Positions 35,308 through 44,219 of a stretch of DNA of 64,000 nucleotides are shown here, in pieces. Location of the stretch: assembly GCA_902749685.1 (NCBI GenBank), contig CACVKW010000771.1, positions 62,001 to 126,000 on the forward strand, read 5' to 3'. Origin of the DNA: Olavius sp. associated proteobacterium Delta 1. GTDB taxonomy: Bacteria; Desulfobacterota; Desulfobacteria; Desulfobacterales; JAFDCJ01. The notes under the pieces are model-generated. The model was not told the DNA's origin. It saw nothing but the letters and a program-made list of their open reading frames with translations, and made no database searches. Position 1 is the stretch's first letter. The number at the start of each line of letters is the position of its first letter. Both the position numbers and the translations under genes were made by a program.

Positions 35308-37038
35308 CTAAACGGCTGTCAAATCCATCTGCCGCTGATAAAGCTGGCTGTAAAGCCCGCCGCGCTGCATCAATTCCGCGTGGTTGCCGACCTCGGCAAT
35401 ACGTCCACGGTCGAGGACGATAATTTTATCCGCATTGCGAACCGTACTCAGGCGGTGAGCGATGACCAGAGCGCTGCGACCCTTGAGCACTCTTTCCAGG
35501 GCTTGCTGAATCAGATACTCGGCCTCAGCATCCACGGATGAGGTTGCTTCATCCAGAATCAAGATACGCGGATCGGCCAGAATCGCACGGGCCAACGCGA
35601 GGCGTTGTTTTTGCCCGCCGCTTAATTTGACGCCCCGCTCCCCGATTTCAGTGTCATACCCTTCCGGTAATTGCATGATAAAATCATGTGCGTTGGCGGC
35701 TCTGGCGGCTGATATCAACTCATCTTTGGTGGCGTTTGGTTTGCCGTAGTGCAGGTTCTCGGCCACGGTATTATTGAAAAGAAATGAATCCTGCAATACC
35801 ACCGCCACCTGGCTTCGTAACGATGTCAATTTAATGCTGCGCAGATTGTAACCGTCGACAGAGACATGACCTTTGACGGGATCGTAAAATCGGCAGATCA
35901 AGTTGGCAATGCAGGTTTTGCCGGCCCCGCTGGGGCCGACCAGGGCCACCACTTCGCCCGGTGCCATGGTAAAGCTGATGGCATGCAATACCGGGTCGCC
36001 GCTGCCGTACATGAAATGCACCTGATCGAAAACCATCTCACCCTGAATAACGGGTAATTCCTTGGCATCCGGTGCGTCTTTGACCTCCATGGTTTCATCC
36101 AGCAACTCGAAGATGCGTTCACCGGCGGCGATGGCTTCCTGAAATATATTGTCCACTTCCGTCAGACGATTGATGGGATCATAAATTGAAGCGATATACG
36201 CAACAAAGGCCACCAGCGTACCCAGAGACATTTGGTCTTTTACCACCATGATGGATCCGACTCCCAGCACGATGACGGTTCCCATTGCTCCGAAAAACCG
36301 GATAGCAGGAAAAAAGATGGACCAGTAGCGGATACCTTTTACCCGCGCTCGGTAGTAGCGTTCACTTTCTTTGGAAAAGCGCTGATACTCTATGTCTTCA
36401 CGGGCGAAGGCCTGAATGACCCGAATACCCGAAAGATTGTCCTGCAGTTTGGCATTGATGTCTCCCAGGCGCGCACGCACCCGTCGATAAACCGGTCGTA
36501 TTTTGGTGTTATAATGGCGAAATGCCAGGGCCAGGATCGGCACCGGGATCATAACCAGGGCGGCCAAACGCCAATCCAGCACAAAAAGAATGATAGTGCC
36601 GCCGATCAGGCGCAGAAAATCAACGGCGGTCAACGCCGAGCCGTGGGTGACGAAGTTTTCCAGCGCGCTGAGGTCATTGGTGACGCGGGACATCAGCTCT
36701 CCGGTTGATGTGCGTTCAAAAAAAGATAGGGACATTTTCTGAAGGTAGGCATACAGGCGCACCCGCAAATCGAAAATGAATTTTTCTCCCAGTGCATGCC
36801 GGACATAGTTATCGCCAATTTGAACCAGTTGGTTCAGCGCGTAGACCCCAATCAAGGCGGTGATCATTAGCCCCAGATATTTCAAATTGCGCGCCGTGAT
36901 AATCTCATCGATAATTTCTCTTTGAAACAGCGGCGGCACCAGTTCCAGGCCGGCACGTCCGACCAGCAAAAGCGCGCTGATGATAATGGTCTTCCAATAG
37001 GGCGATAGAAGCCGAAACAATCTCTTTAAAACTTGCAC
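35308..37038 (-). CDS. ABC exporter, fused membrane and ATPase domains (MsbA/LmrA-like)
   Basis: A 576-residue half-transporter that works as a dimer to export lipids, drugs or peptides. Residues 1-310 hold six helices with the coupling-helix phrase FFERTSTGELMSRVTNDLSALE. The C-terminal ATPase has Walker A GPSGAGKT (about residue 368), signature LSGGQKQR, Walker B ILILDEATS and an H-loop histidine in IAHRLS. The start is a GTG at 37038 with AGGAG 6 bases upstream. The AAA ATPase gene lies 13 bases upstream on the same strand, so they are likely cotranscribed. Substrate unknown. Confidence 0.93.
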   Translation of the reverse strand: MQVLKRLFRLLSPYWKTIIISALLLVGRAGLELVPPLFQREIIDEIITARNLKYLGLMITALIGVYALNQLVQIGDNYVRHALGEKFIFDLRVRLYAYLQKMSLSFFERTSTGELMSRVTNDLSALENFVTHGSALTAVDFLRLIGGTIILFVLDWRLAALVMIPVPILALAFRHYNTKIRPVYRRVRARLGDINAKLQDNLSGIRVIQAFAREDIEYQRFSKESERYYRARVKGIRYWSIFFPAIRFFGAMGTVIVLGVGSIMVVKDQMSLGTLVAFVAYIASIYDPINRLTEVDNIFQEAIAAGERIFELLDETMEVKDAPDAKELPVIQGEMVFDQVHFMYGSGDPVLHAISFTMAPGEVVALVGPSGAGKTCIANLICRFYDPVKGHVSVDGYNLRSIKLTSLRSQVAVVLQDSFLFNNTVAENLHYGKPNATKDELISAARAANAHDFIMQLPEGYDTEIGERGVKLSGGQKQRLALARAILADPRILILDEATSSVDAEAEYLIQQALERVLKGRSALVIAHRLSTVRNADKIIVLDRGRIAEVGNHAELMQRGGLYSQLYQRQMDLTAV

Positions 37039-37051
37039 TCAAAACTCCTGT

Positions 37052-37765
37052 CTATAAATATTTTTCTGGATTTTCCATAAAGTCTTTATAGACCCGGTAC
37101 TGATTCGTGTCATGGTAGCCAATTTGTTGTATCGAAATTTCATCAAACGACAGAATCCGGGCACCGGGACAGGCCAGCAATATCGGTGAATGCGTGGCGA
37201 TGATGAATTGGGCAATACTGGTCTGACTTATTTCTTGGAGTAAACTCAATAGTACCAGTTGTGTTTGGGGGGAAAGCGCGGTTTCCGGCTCATCCAATAA
37301 ATAGAGCCCTTTTATTTTCAGCCGTGACTTAAAAAAAGCCATTAAAGATTGACCGTGCGATTGGGCCATCAGGGATTTTCCGCCGAAATACTCGACCAGA
37401 CCCGGATCCATGGTGAGCCATTCATCAAGTATTCGGGCAAAATTGTTAAATATCTGTGAGCCAAAAAAAGACCCGGATACTTTTTTGCCATTAGTCCATT
37501 CTATTCCGATGGTTTTGTAGAGGCCTTTTTCATACGGGCTGGCGTTGAAGCGCGGCCGATGCATCCCCTGCCAGATATAGATACCGCATTTGCGGGTAAT
37601 GGCTTCCAGCAGGGTGGATTTACCGGAGCCGTTTTCACCCACAAAGAAGGTCACCGGTGAATTAAAGGTGATACTCTGGCTTTTTTGAAACAGCTCCAAA
37701 TTAAATGGATAATGGTCCCGGGTTGGATATTTTTCGGGATTTAAGACGGCTTTCTTAAGATGCAT
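37052..37765 (-). CDS. AAA-family ATPase (ABC-like, RecF-type)
   Basis: A 237-residue cytoplasmic ATPase with ABC/AAA-21-type fold. It has Walker A GENGSGKSTLLEAI (about residues 43-56), Walker B GLYLLDEPETAL with the catalytic glutamate, and QFIIATHSPIL with the switch histidine. No membrane or nuclease domain is seen, so it is not a standard transporter ATPase or OLD-type nuclease. Short stand-alone proteins of this kind are common and mostly uncharacterised. It precedes the exporter gene by 13 bases, which suggests shared expression; a partner role is only inferred. Confidence 0.85.
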   Translation of the reverse strand: MHLKKAVLNPEKYPTRDHYPFNLELFQKSQSITFNSPVTFFVGENGSGKSTLLEAITRKCGIYIWQGMHRPRFNASPYEKGLYKTIGIEWTNGKKVSGSFFGSQIFNNFARILDEWLTMDPGLVEYFGGKSLMAQSHGQSLMAFFKSRLKIKGLYLLDEPETALSPQTQLVLLSLLQEISQTSIAQFIIATHSPILLACPGARILSFDEISIQQIGYHDTNQYRVYKDFMENPEKYL

Positions 37766-37857
37766 GAGATAGATCTCCCTACGGGTGGTTCAGCTTTTAG
37801 CAATGGTACATTAGTCACTTGAATGAAAAAATAATTCTCTCGCCCACTTCGTTCGAG

Positions 37858-37909
37858 CTCACAGAGCTATCGGAGAAAATCACTCGGTGTGCTCTGCGAG
37901 CTCTGTGAG
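37858..37909. repeat. Inverted repeat in the AAA ATPase - MATE intergenic region
   Basis: CTCACAGAGCT (37858-37868) and AGCTCTGTGAG (37899-37909) are exact reverse complements around a 30-base centre. They lie in the 377-base gap upstream of the ATPase gene and downstream of the MATE gene. No gene is seen in the rest of that gap. Confidence 0.65.
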
Positions 37910-38142
37910 AAACATAAAGAAAACTGGTTGTATGTCGAGTATCTTTGTTCGCCATATTCTATACATTGTAAATTTTTGCGTTTCTCCAGAGTCCGATGTT
38001 CTATCTGCCCCGGTCGATGAGCGCTGCGCTTGAGGAGCATTTCACTCAAGGATCGCTTCGCTTGAAGTTTGAGGCAAAAAGGACTATTGCCTTGCGCCTT
38101 ACGCCCCCGTTTCAGCGGGATGACACACCTATTCTAAAAAAT

Positions 38143-39537
38143 TCAGGTGTGCCTCGTGAGCCGTTCCCTTTTTATTGATATGCTCGATCGAACCCTCTGC
38201 AATTCACTTTTTAGCCATAGCGCAACCACTATCATCTCTATTATGGCGGTTGTCAATTTGATCCACCAGATGGACTGAATACCCCAGCTGAAATATACCG
38301 GCAAGGAAAATACGAAAGCGGCAAAAAGGGCATTGTCCAGCACAGCGCCGACCAGGCTGGGGTAGGTTTTGCCCAATCCTTGAAAAACAGCGCTGAAAAC
38401 CATGATGGTTCCGACCATTACGAAGCCCAGTGAAAAGATCTTTAAATATATTATGCCAAATCGCATGACATGCGGGTTGTTGCTGAATATGCCAATTATG
38501 TATTCCGGGAACGCCTGACAAATCGCTGTACAAAATAGCATAAACATCATGGACACTGACCAGGCTCTTGCGAACGTGCCGGTAATTCGGTGGTATTTAT
38601 TGGCGCCGAAGTTTTGGCCGACAATTGCGGCCATGGCTGAAGCGACAGCAATAACCGGTATATAAATGGTCTGAAGGATACGAAATCCGATGCCGATTGC
38701 AGCCAGCGCGGCTGTACCATATTCGCTGACCACCCGGTAAGTGATCAGCAGATTGGCTGCCAGCAAAAAATGATTCAAGCCGGATGGAATTCCAATAATC
38801 AGGCTTTTTTGAATGATGCCGGTGTGCAGCTGCCATTTTCCTTTTAATTCAACGGGAGCGCCTTTAATAAATATAAAATATCCGTAAATTCCAAGGGCAT
38901 ATATTTGAGAAATTACTGAAGCCACGGCAGCACCCCGCACACCCATGGCAGGAATACCCAGCCAGCCGTAAATGAGAATGGGGTCCAGTGAAATATTGAT
39001 TATATTTGCCTGCAGCATGATCATCATGGGGGTTTTGGTATTTCCCATTCCCCGGTAGCAATTGCCGATGGTATACAGCAAAATCATAAAGAAAAATGAA
39101 ATGACAAAAATCTGAAAATACTGAATGCCCCATTCCAGGGATTTTCCGGATCCGCCAAAAAATTTGATGTAAGCCGGCGCTATCATTAATCCGCCTATTG
39201 CTTCAACCATACCGACTATCAGCGCTAAAAGGATGCTTTGCTTAAACACCGTTGCGGCATAATCGTAGTCCTTCCGGCCGAAGGCCTGGGCAATCAGCGC
39301 CATACCGCCCGTTCCCAGAATCGTGGAGAAACCCAGGTGAATAAAAAATGCATTGCCTGCAATGGAAAGCGCCGCCACGGCATCCGGGCCCAGGCGACCC
39401 ACAAAATACAGATCCGCCATCAGGTAAACGGTAAACATCACCATGCTGATGGTGACCGGCACGGCCAGTCTGACCAGGGTTTTTAAGATTGGACCGGCCG
39501 TGAGATCGATGCGGTTAGTCGTTCGTTGCATTCCCAT
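38143..39537 (-). CDS. MATE-family multidrug efflux protein
   Basis: A 464-residue inner-membrane antiporter with twelve helices in two similar halves (NorM/DinF type), exporting cationic drugs with sodium or protons. Clear features are the N-terminal LVRLAVPVTISMVMFTVYLMADLYFVGRLG, AFGRKDYDYA in the first loop, and the second-half repeat beginning SLIIGIPSGLNHFLLAANLLI. ATG 39537 or 39531 are both possible; the frame is open further up but the family start is near here. The PadR regulator gene lies just upstream on the same strand, so the pump is probably under its control. Confidence 0.93.
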   Translation of the reverse strand: MGMQRTTNRIDLTAGPILKTLVRLAVPVTISMVMFTVYLMADLYFVGRLGPDAVAALSIAGNAFFIHLGFSTILGTGGMALIAQAFGRKDYDYAATVFKQSILLALIVGMVEAIGGLMIAPAYIKFFGGSGKSLEWGIQYFQIFVISFFFMILLYTIGNCYRGMGNTKTPMMIMLQANIINISLDPILIYGWLGIPAMGVRGAAVASVISQIYALGIYGYFIFIKGAPVELKGKWQLHTGIIQKSLIIGIPSGLNHFLLAANLLITYRVVSEYGTAALAAIGIGFRILQTIYIPVIAVASAMAAIVGQNFGANKYHRITGTFARAWSVSMMFMLFCTAICQAFPEYIIGIFSNNPHVMRFGIIYLKIFSLGFVMVGTIMVFSAVFQGLGKTYPSLVGAVLDNALFAAFVFSLPVYFSWGIQSIWWIKLTTAIIEMIVVALWLKSELQRVRSSISIKRERLTRHT

Positions 39538-39602
39538 AATTAGGGTCTTTTTAGCGATTAATTTTGGCCTGGTGATCTGACAACCCAAATTCAAAATCCA
39601 AA

Positions 39603-40178
39603 TTATTTCTTCTCTTTTCGGGATGAGGTTTTATTTTCCATATTGTGTAGCGCCGCGAGGGCTTTTTCTGCCCACTGAATATAGGCCTCATTGACATGTT
39701 TCCCGTAATCAAAGGCCAGCAGCCAATAGGGCAGGTTGGGGTCATCAGTCTTCTGGGTTTCAGATCGCTTCCTCAACCGCTCAACCTCTTTTAATTCACC
39801 CAGTTGACGTTCCCGAAACCGTTCAATCTGAATAATGTTTCCGTTTAGCGATATCTGTCTTCCGAATATCAATTTCAAAAGAATTTCATGTCTTCCGATA
39901 TACCGTCCGATGGGTTCGACCAACCAGCGTTGCAGTTCTTCACGGCCCTTATCCGTAATGGCATAGATATGCCGGTCCGGCTTTCCTTCCTGTTTCTGGA
40001 TCGATTTTGTTGCCAACCCTTCTTCTGCCAGACGTTTAAGTATGGGATAAATCTGCCCGTAACTCTCACTCCAAAAACCGGCAATACTTTGTTGGTAGAA
40101 TTTTTTGATGTCGTAACCGGACTTCGGCCCGTAAGAGAGGATCCCCAACACAGAATATTTTGTTTTGTTTTCTTTCAT
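39603..40178 (-). CDS. PadR-family transcriptional regulator
   Basis: A 191-residue winged-helix regulator of the PadR family. The N-terminal DNA-binding domain has TKYSVLGILSYGPKSGYDIKKFY and IYPILKRLAEEGLA, followed by the wing HIYAITDKGREELQRWL. The C-terminal part (residues 100-180) is helical, as in PadR-s1 members that dimerise through it. PadR proteins usually repress a neighbouring efflux or phenolic-acid gene and let go on binding the compound. The MATE pump gene starts 66 bases downstream. A palindrome lies 16 bases upstream of its start. Confidence 0.93.
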   Translation of the reverse strand: MKENKTKYSVLGILSYGPKSGYDIKKFYQQSIAGFWSESYGQIYPILKRLAEEGLATKSIQKQEGKPDRHIYAITDKGREELQRWLVEPIGRYIGRHEILLKLIFGRQISLNGNIIQIERFRERQLGELKEVERLRKRSETQKTDDPNLPYWLLAFDYGKHVNEAYIQWAEKALAALHNMENKTSSRKEKK

Positions 40179-40193
40179 GTCGATTTCCCATTC

Positions 40194-40214
40194 TATATAT
40201 CTTAATGATATATA
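40194..40214. promoter_or_regulatory. Candidate PadR operator
   Basis: TATATATC-TTAAT-GATATATA is a perfect 8-base palindrome with a 5-base centre, 16 bases before the padR start. Its size and AT-rich dyad fit the operators PadR proteins use to control their own operon. Likely target: padR-MATE. Confidence 0.6.
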
Positions 40215-40384
40215 TCAGGCAGATATTTTGTGTCAATAATAATAAAAGAAAGTAGTCTGTGAACCTGGTTGAATGAAATGTCATTAACTGCCAATGAGAT
40301 TTAATTCTAAAAAAGCAAGAATCGGGTGGCGCGATGTTTATGATTGGCATATATTCAGAAAAAATCATTGAAAGGTCATATGCC

Positions 40385-41251
40385 ATGAAAACGGATGCTT
40401 TATTGCAGGCAAGTGAGGATTATGAGCGGATCGAAAAATCGATCAAATTCCTTGAGACGAACTTTTCTTCTCAACCCGGCTTAAATGAAATCGCCGCCCA
40501 CATCGGCTTGAGCGAGTTCCATTTTCAACGGCTTTTCAGCCGCTGGGTTGGTATCAGTCCCAAGCGGTTTTTGCAGTTTTTGACCAAAGAATATGCCAAA
40601 CACCTGCTGCAGGATTCCGTCAATCTTCTGGATGTAACCTATGAGGCCGGCCTGTCGAGTCCCGGCCGGCTGCACGACTTATTTGTCAACTGTGAGGCGG
40701 TCACACCCGGAGAATATAAAAGTAAAGGAGAAGGGTTGACCATCAGGTATGGTTTTCATCCCAGCCCGTTTGGCGAATGCCTGATGGCGACAACCGAAAG
40801 AGGTATTTGCGGCTTCTTTTTTGTAAAAAATAGAGACCGAAAGGATCCGCTCACAGAATTACGGTTTTTCTGGAAAGAGGCGGATATCGTTGAAGATCCG
40901 CATGCATCCCGCGAACTGGTCGAGCGGATTTTTAATCCGTCATTCGCCGACACCGGCGCACCATTGCATTTAATTTTAAACGGCACCAATTTCCAGATAA
41001 AAGTATGGGAAGCCTTGATCAAAATTCCGTTTGGTGCGGTTGTTTCCTATGAAGATGTGGCGATTCAGGTGGGCATTCCCGGGGCCACCCGGGCGGTGGG
41101 CAGTGCCGTCGGTAAAAATCCCATTTCTTTTATCATTCCTTGTCATCGGGTGATTCGCAAGACGGCTGATTTCGGCAACTATGGCGGGGGAACCGCCAGG
41201 AAAAAGGCGATACTGGGATGGGAGGCAGCGCAGGTTAATTTGCATCTTTGA
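40385..41251 (+). CDS. AraC-type regulator fused to O6-alkylguanine-DNA methyltransferase (Ada-like)
   Basis: A 288-residue two-domain protein. The N-terminal ~115 residues form an AraC-type helix-turn-helix (LNEIAAHIGLSEFHFQRLFSRWVGISPKRFLQFL). The C-terminal domain is an Ogt-type repair enzyme with the acceptor cysteine in IPCHRVI and the preceding FQIKVWEALIKIPFGAVVSY block. It takes alkyl groups from guanine onto that cysteine. The layout resembles Ada without its N-terminal zinc domain, a known bacterial variant that regulates its own gene. ATG 40385 with GAAAGG upstream is preferred to ATG 40334. Confidence 0.92.
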   Translation: MKTDALLQASEDYERIEKSIKFLETNFSSQPGLNEIAAHIGLSEFHFQRLFSRWVGISPKRFLQFLTKEYAKHLLQDSVNLLDVTYEAGLSSPGRLHDLFVNCEAVTPGEYKSKGEGLTIRYGFHPSPFGECLMATTERGICGFFFVKNRDRKDPLTELRFFWKEADIVEDPHASRELVERIFNPSFADTGAPLHLILNGTNFQIKVWEALIKIPFGAVVSYEDVAIQVGIPGATRAVGSAVGKNPISFIIPCHRVIRKTADFGNYGGGTARKKAILGWEAAQVNLHL

Positions 41252-41459
41252 GGTTCGTCAATTTAAAGACTTGAAAAATTAGGCCTCCCAAAAATTTCCT
41301 CCAATTACCATCTAATAAAATAAGCTCTCTCCGCTAATTTTTGATACAAACACCATCTTATGCTAAAATGCTAAGGTGGCTTTGTTCAACCCTAAACTTT
41401 GATTCTTGAACCACCTAATCCGGGAACAATTAAGTTAAGATGAAAGAGGGTGTTTAAAT

Positions 41460-44084
41460 ATGAGACTTGTCTGGATTTTTTTGCTTTGCGGCTTCATGAT
41501 TCTGAATGCGTGTTCAACAACTGATCATGCTCAAAGACAACACCGAGCCACCCCCTGGTCCGACTCAGAACCATTGAGCATTCCTTATGACATTCGAATG
41601 AGCCAATTTGAGAAGGACAACCTGGTCGTCAATCCTTCATTTGAGGTCGGTTTCACCCTTAAAGACACCAACGGGATTTCCGATAAGATCAAAGGCTGGG
41701 AAACAGTCGGACGACACGTTAGTCGGGTCGACCGCGAATCCGTGGATTTTACCGGAGATGACGTGTTGTCGGGCAGACATGCCGTTAAGATAATCCGGGA
41801 AAAAGCCAATGAACTAGATGAGGCTGAGGGGATTATCAGTGATTACATTGAGGTTATTTCGGGCAACTATTATTTCTCATATAATGTAAAGTTAAAGAAT
41901 GTCACCAGCAACAAATACCGGCTGGGCGTTCAATTATACGACGCTGTCGTAATAAAAGTTTTGTTTTTCGATGAAGATAAGCAGCCAATCGCACCGGGGC
42001 TCCCGAACCCGGTCAGCAGGTCTCTGATTGATAACTCAGACAAGGGCTATTCGTTTTCCAATTATTGGACGATTGATGAATTTCCCTGGGCTAAGGTCAG
42101 GGGCAGAACCTATAATTATCCATTTTCCGAAGGAGATATCCCTGACAGCACACGTTACGTTCGTCTGTTCTTTGGCTTAAAAGGTACCGGAGCCATGTGG
42201 ATTGACGATATAGTTTACCGTTACTCCAAATGGAATTTCACGGCGCTCGAGCGCTTCAAACCTCATTTTGCCAGGCCGCTTACTTTAGCGGAAAGCATCA
42301 TTCCCACCCCCCAAAGTTTTCAGGAAATTAGTCAAATCATTTTCTACGATTCAACGGTGCCCTACTCCCACCCGCCGGTGATTGTCCTGCCGCAAAACCC
42401 GGCCCCGGCTGATTTTACAGCTGCCAAAATATTACAGGAAAAAATCAACGAGGTTTTAGGCCGGGTGATGCCGGCGCAGGAATTCAATGGCAGCCAGATT
42501 CGAATTTTCGAGAACAATTATTCTTTTACTGATATTTTAAATGCAAAGCTGGTTTTTAGTATCGGCAGGAACCTAGTCTTCCAAAAAGTGCAACCGCGCC
42601 TCCCACTGACCGCCGTGCGAGATAAACCACAGGGGTATGTAATAAAAGCCGCACAGATCGGCAATACCCACATTGTATTTTTAGACGGTCAGACACCGCT
42701 TGCCAGATACTATGCCGCTGCAACGGCCATTCAACTCTTTGAAGCGGATAAAGCCGTTTACCACAATGCGACTGTTGTCGATTATCCTGATTTCCTGGGC
42801 CGTTCCTATGTGTTTAAAAACTGGCTAAATACCGAGGAGCTGCAAAATGATCTCAATTCCATGTCACGGTTGAGTCTTTACAAACTGAACAAAGTGTATC
42901 TTCCCGCCAGGCGACCGGCTGGAAAATGGCATCAACCGGACGACCTGTATCGCAAGGGTATCAATGATGCGGGCAAGTGGTGCCGTGAAAGTGGTGTATT
43001 AAGCCTGGCTATGATGGTTAATCCTTATTCTCATCTTGGATTTGAAACATCCGCCGAGCGATTCAGCGAGCAATTAAGATATACATGGACCCACAGCAGT
43101 CCGGCAAGCCTCGAAATGATTAAGAAGTTATACAAATTGTCGTTGAAGGCCGGCGCTGAAACGATCATGCTCCTGGCAGACGACTCTGTTCCCCATGCCG
43201 GAAGAAACCGGCAAAATTATTCTCTGTATACCGTCGAAGATAAAAAACGCTTTGTGACCCTTCAAAATGCCCAGGCCCATGTCCTCAATCAATTGAAGCA
43301 ATGGCTTGACAGTGAATACCCGGGGACGCGGTTGGAGTTTTGTCCGCCCTGGTACTCAAATGAACATATCGATCGCAGCGACGGTAAAGCTGAAAATTAT
43401 TTTAAAGATATGACTTTTCAGATTCCCCGGGATGTGGCCATCATCTGGACCGGTCCGACGGTGAGATCGTTGTCCATTGATATGGCCGACCTTTATCGTT
43501 ACAAATCCCTTATCGGAAGATGGCCCATGATATGGGACAACACCCTGTATGCCAGAAATCTTGAATCGCAGAATTACGGTGGGTATCCGACCCACTACCC
43601 CGGCAAGGTGCGAATGTGCAACCTGTTTGAACCTTATGATACGTACCGGCCAAAAAAGTTTCAAAAATTCAGCGATGGGCGGCAGATGTACACCAATGGT
43701 GCCGCCTACAGTGAAGTCTACAAAATCAAATATGCAACCGTTGCCGATTATGAATGGAACACGGCTGACTATAACCCGGAGCTTGCCCTTTGGAAAGCCT
43801 TGACGAAAACCTATGGCCGACCGGCCGCGGAACAGCTCCTGCGGTTTAACGATGCATACTACGGGATTTATGAGATATGCCTGCGGCTGAAATCCGACGG
43901 TGTTAAACCGGAGTATGTTCAAAACGCTGAAAAATTATTAGAAGATATGCGTGATTTCTTGAAGAACATATCCGCGCTGATACCCGGCCAAACACAGCTT
44001 TTAGCGGAACTGGAACATTACCTGGCCAGACAAGAAAAACGGTTGGCCGGGAGTATCCGTCGCGGGGATGCTACAATTGACTGA
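41460..44084 (+). CDS. GH84-like beta-N-acetylglucosaminidase lipoprotein
   Basis: An 874-residue predicted lipoprotein (hydrophobic LVWIFLLCGFMIL, lipobox LNAC at about Cys18). A carbohydrate-binding-like domain (NLVVNPSFEVGF at about residue 55 onward) precedes a GH20b-like region (IIPTPQSFQEI). A GH84-like TIM barrel follows. It has the hallmark Asp pair in LLADDSVPH (Asp574, Asp575) and the family phrase IIWTGPTVRSLSI, followed by the block containing IGRWPMIWDNTLY. GH84 enzymes remove GlcNAc by substrate-assisted catalysis with two aspartates, cutting O-GlcNAc or chitobiose-type substrates. Signal and lipobox put it at the cell surface or periplasm, so it may scavenge GlcNAc or act on envelope glycans. 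It is monocistronic and convergent with the glyA-like gene. Confidence 0.8.
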   Translation: MRLVWIFLLCGFMILNACSTTDHAQRQHRATPWSDSEPLSIPYDIRMSQFEKDNLVVNPSFEVGFTLKDTNGISDKIKGWETVGRHVSRVDRESVDFTGDDVLSGRHAVKIIREKANELDEAEGIISDYIEVISGNYYFSYNVKLKNVTSNKYRLGVQLYDAVVIKVLFFDEDKQPIAPGLPNPVSRSLIDNSDKGYSFSNYWTIDEFPWAKVRGRTYNYPFSEGDIPDSTRYVRLFFGLKGTGAMWIDDIVYRYSKWNFTALERFKPHFARPLTLAESIIPTPQSFQEISQIIFYDSTVPYSHPPVIVLPQNPAPADFTAAKILQEKINEVLGRVMPAQEFNGSQIRIFENNYSFTDILNAKLVFSIGRNLVFQKVQPRLPLTAVRDKPQGYVIKAAQIGNTHIVFLDGQTPLARYYAAATAIQLFEADKAVYHNATVVDYPDFLGRSYVFKNWLNTEELQNDLNSMSRLSLYKLNKVYLPARRPAGKWHQPDDLYRKGINDAGKWCRESGVLSLAMMVNPYSHLGFETSAERFSEQLRYTWTHSSPASLEMIKKLYKLSLKAGAETIMLLADDSVPHAGRNRQNYSLYTVEDKKRFVTLQNAQAHVLNQLKQWLDSEYPGTRLEFCPPWYSNEHIDRSDGKAENYFKDMTFQIPRDVAIIWTGPTVRSLSIDMADLYRYKSLIGRWPMIWDNTLYARNLESQNYGGYPTHYPGKVRMCNLFEPYDTYRPKKFQKFSDGRQMYTNGAAYSEVYKIKYATVADYEWNTADYNPELALWKALTKTYGRPAAEQLLRFNDAYYGIYEICLRLKSDGVKPEYVQNAEKLLEDMRDFLKNISALIPGQTQLLAELEHYLARQEKRLAGSIRRGDATID

Positions 44085-44219
44085 AATTATATGCAATAAA
44101 TAACTACGAGATTTGCACTGCAATTTTCCAACCTTCCACCATTCCCATTGCGAGCGAAACGAAACCATAGTTAGCCCGGTTTGTGTTTCATTTACTTCAC
44201 CGTGGATGGTTCAAATCCA

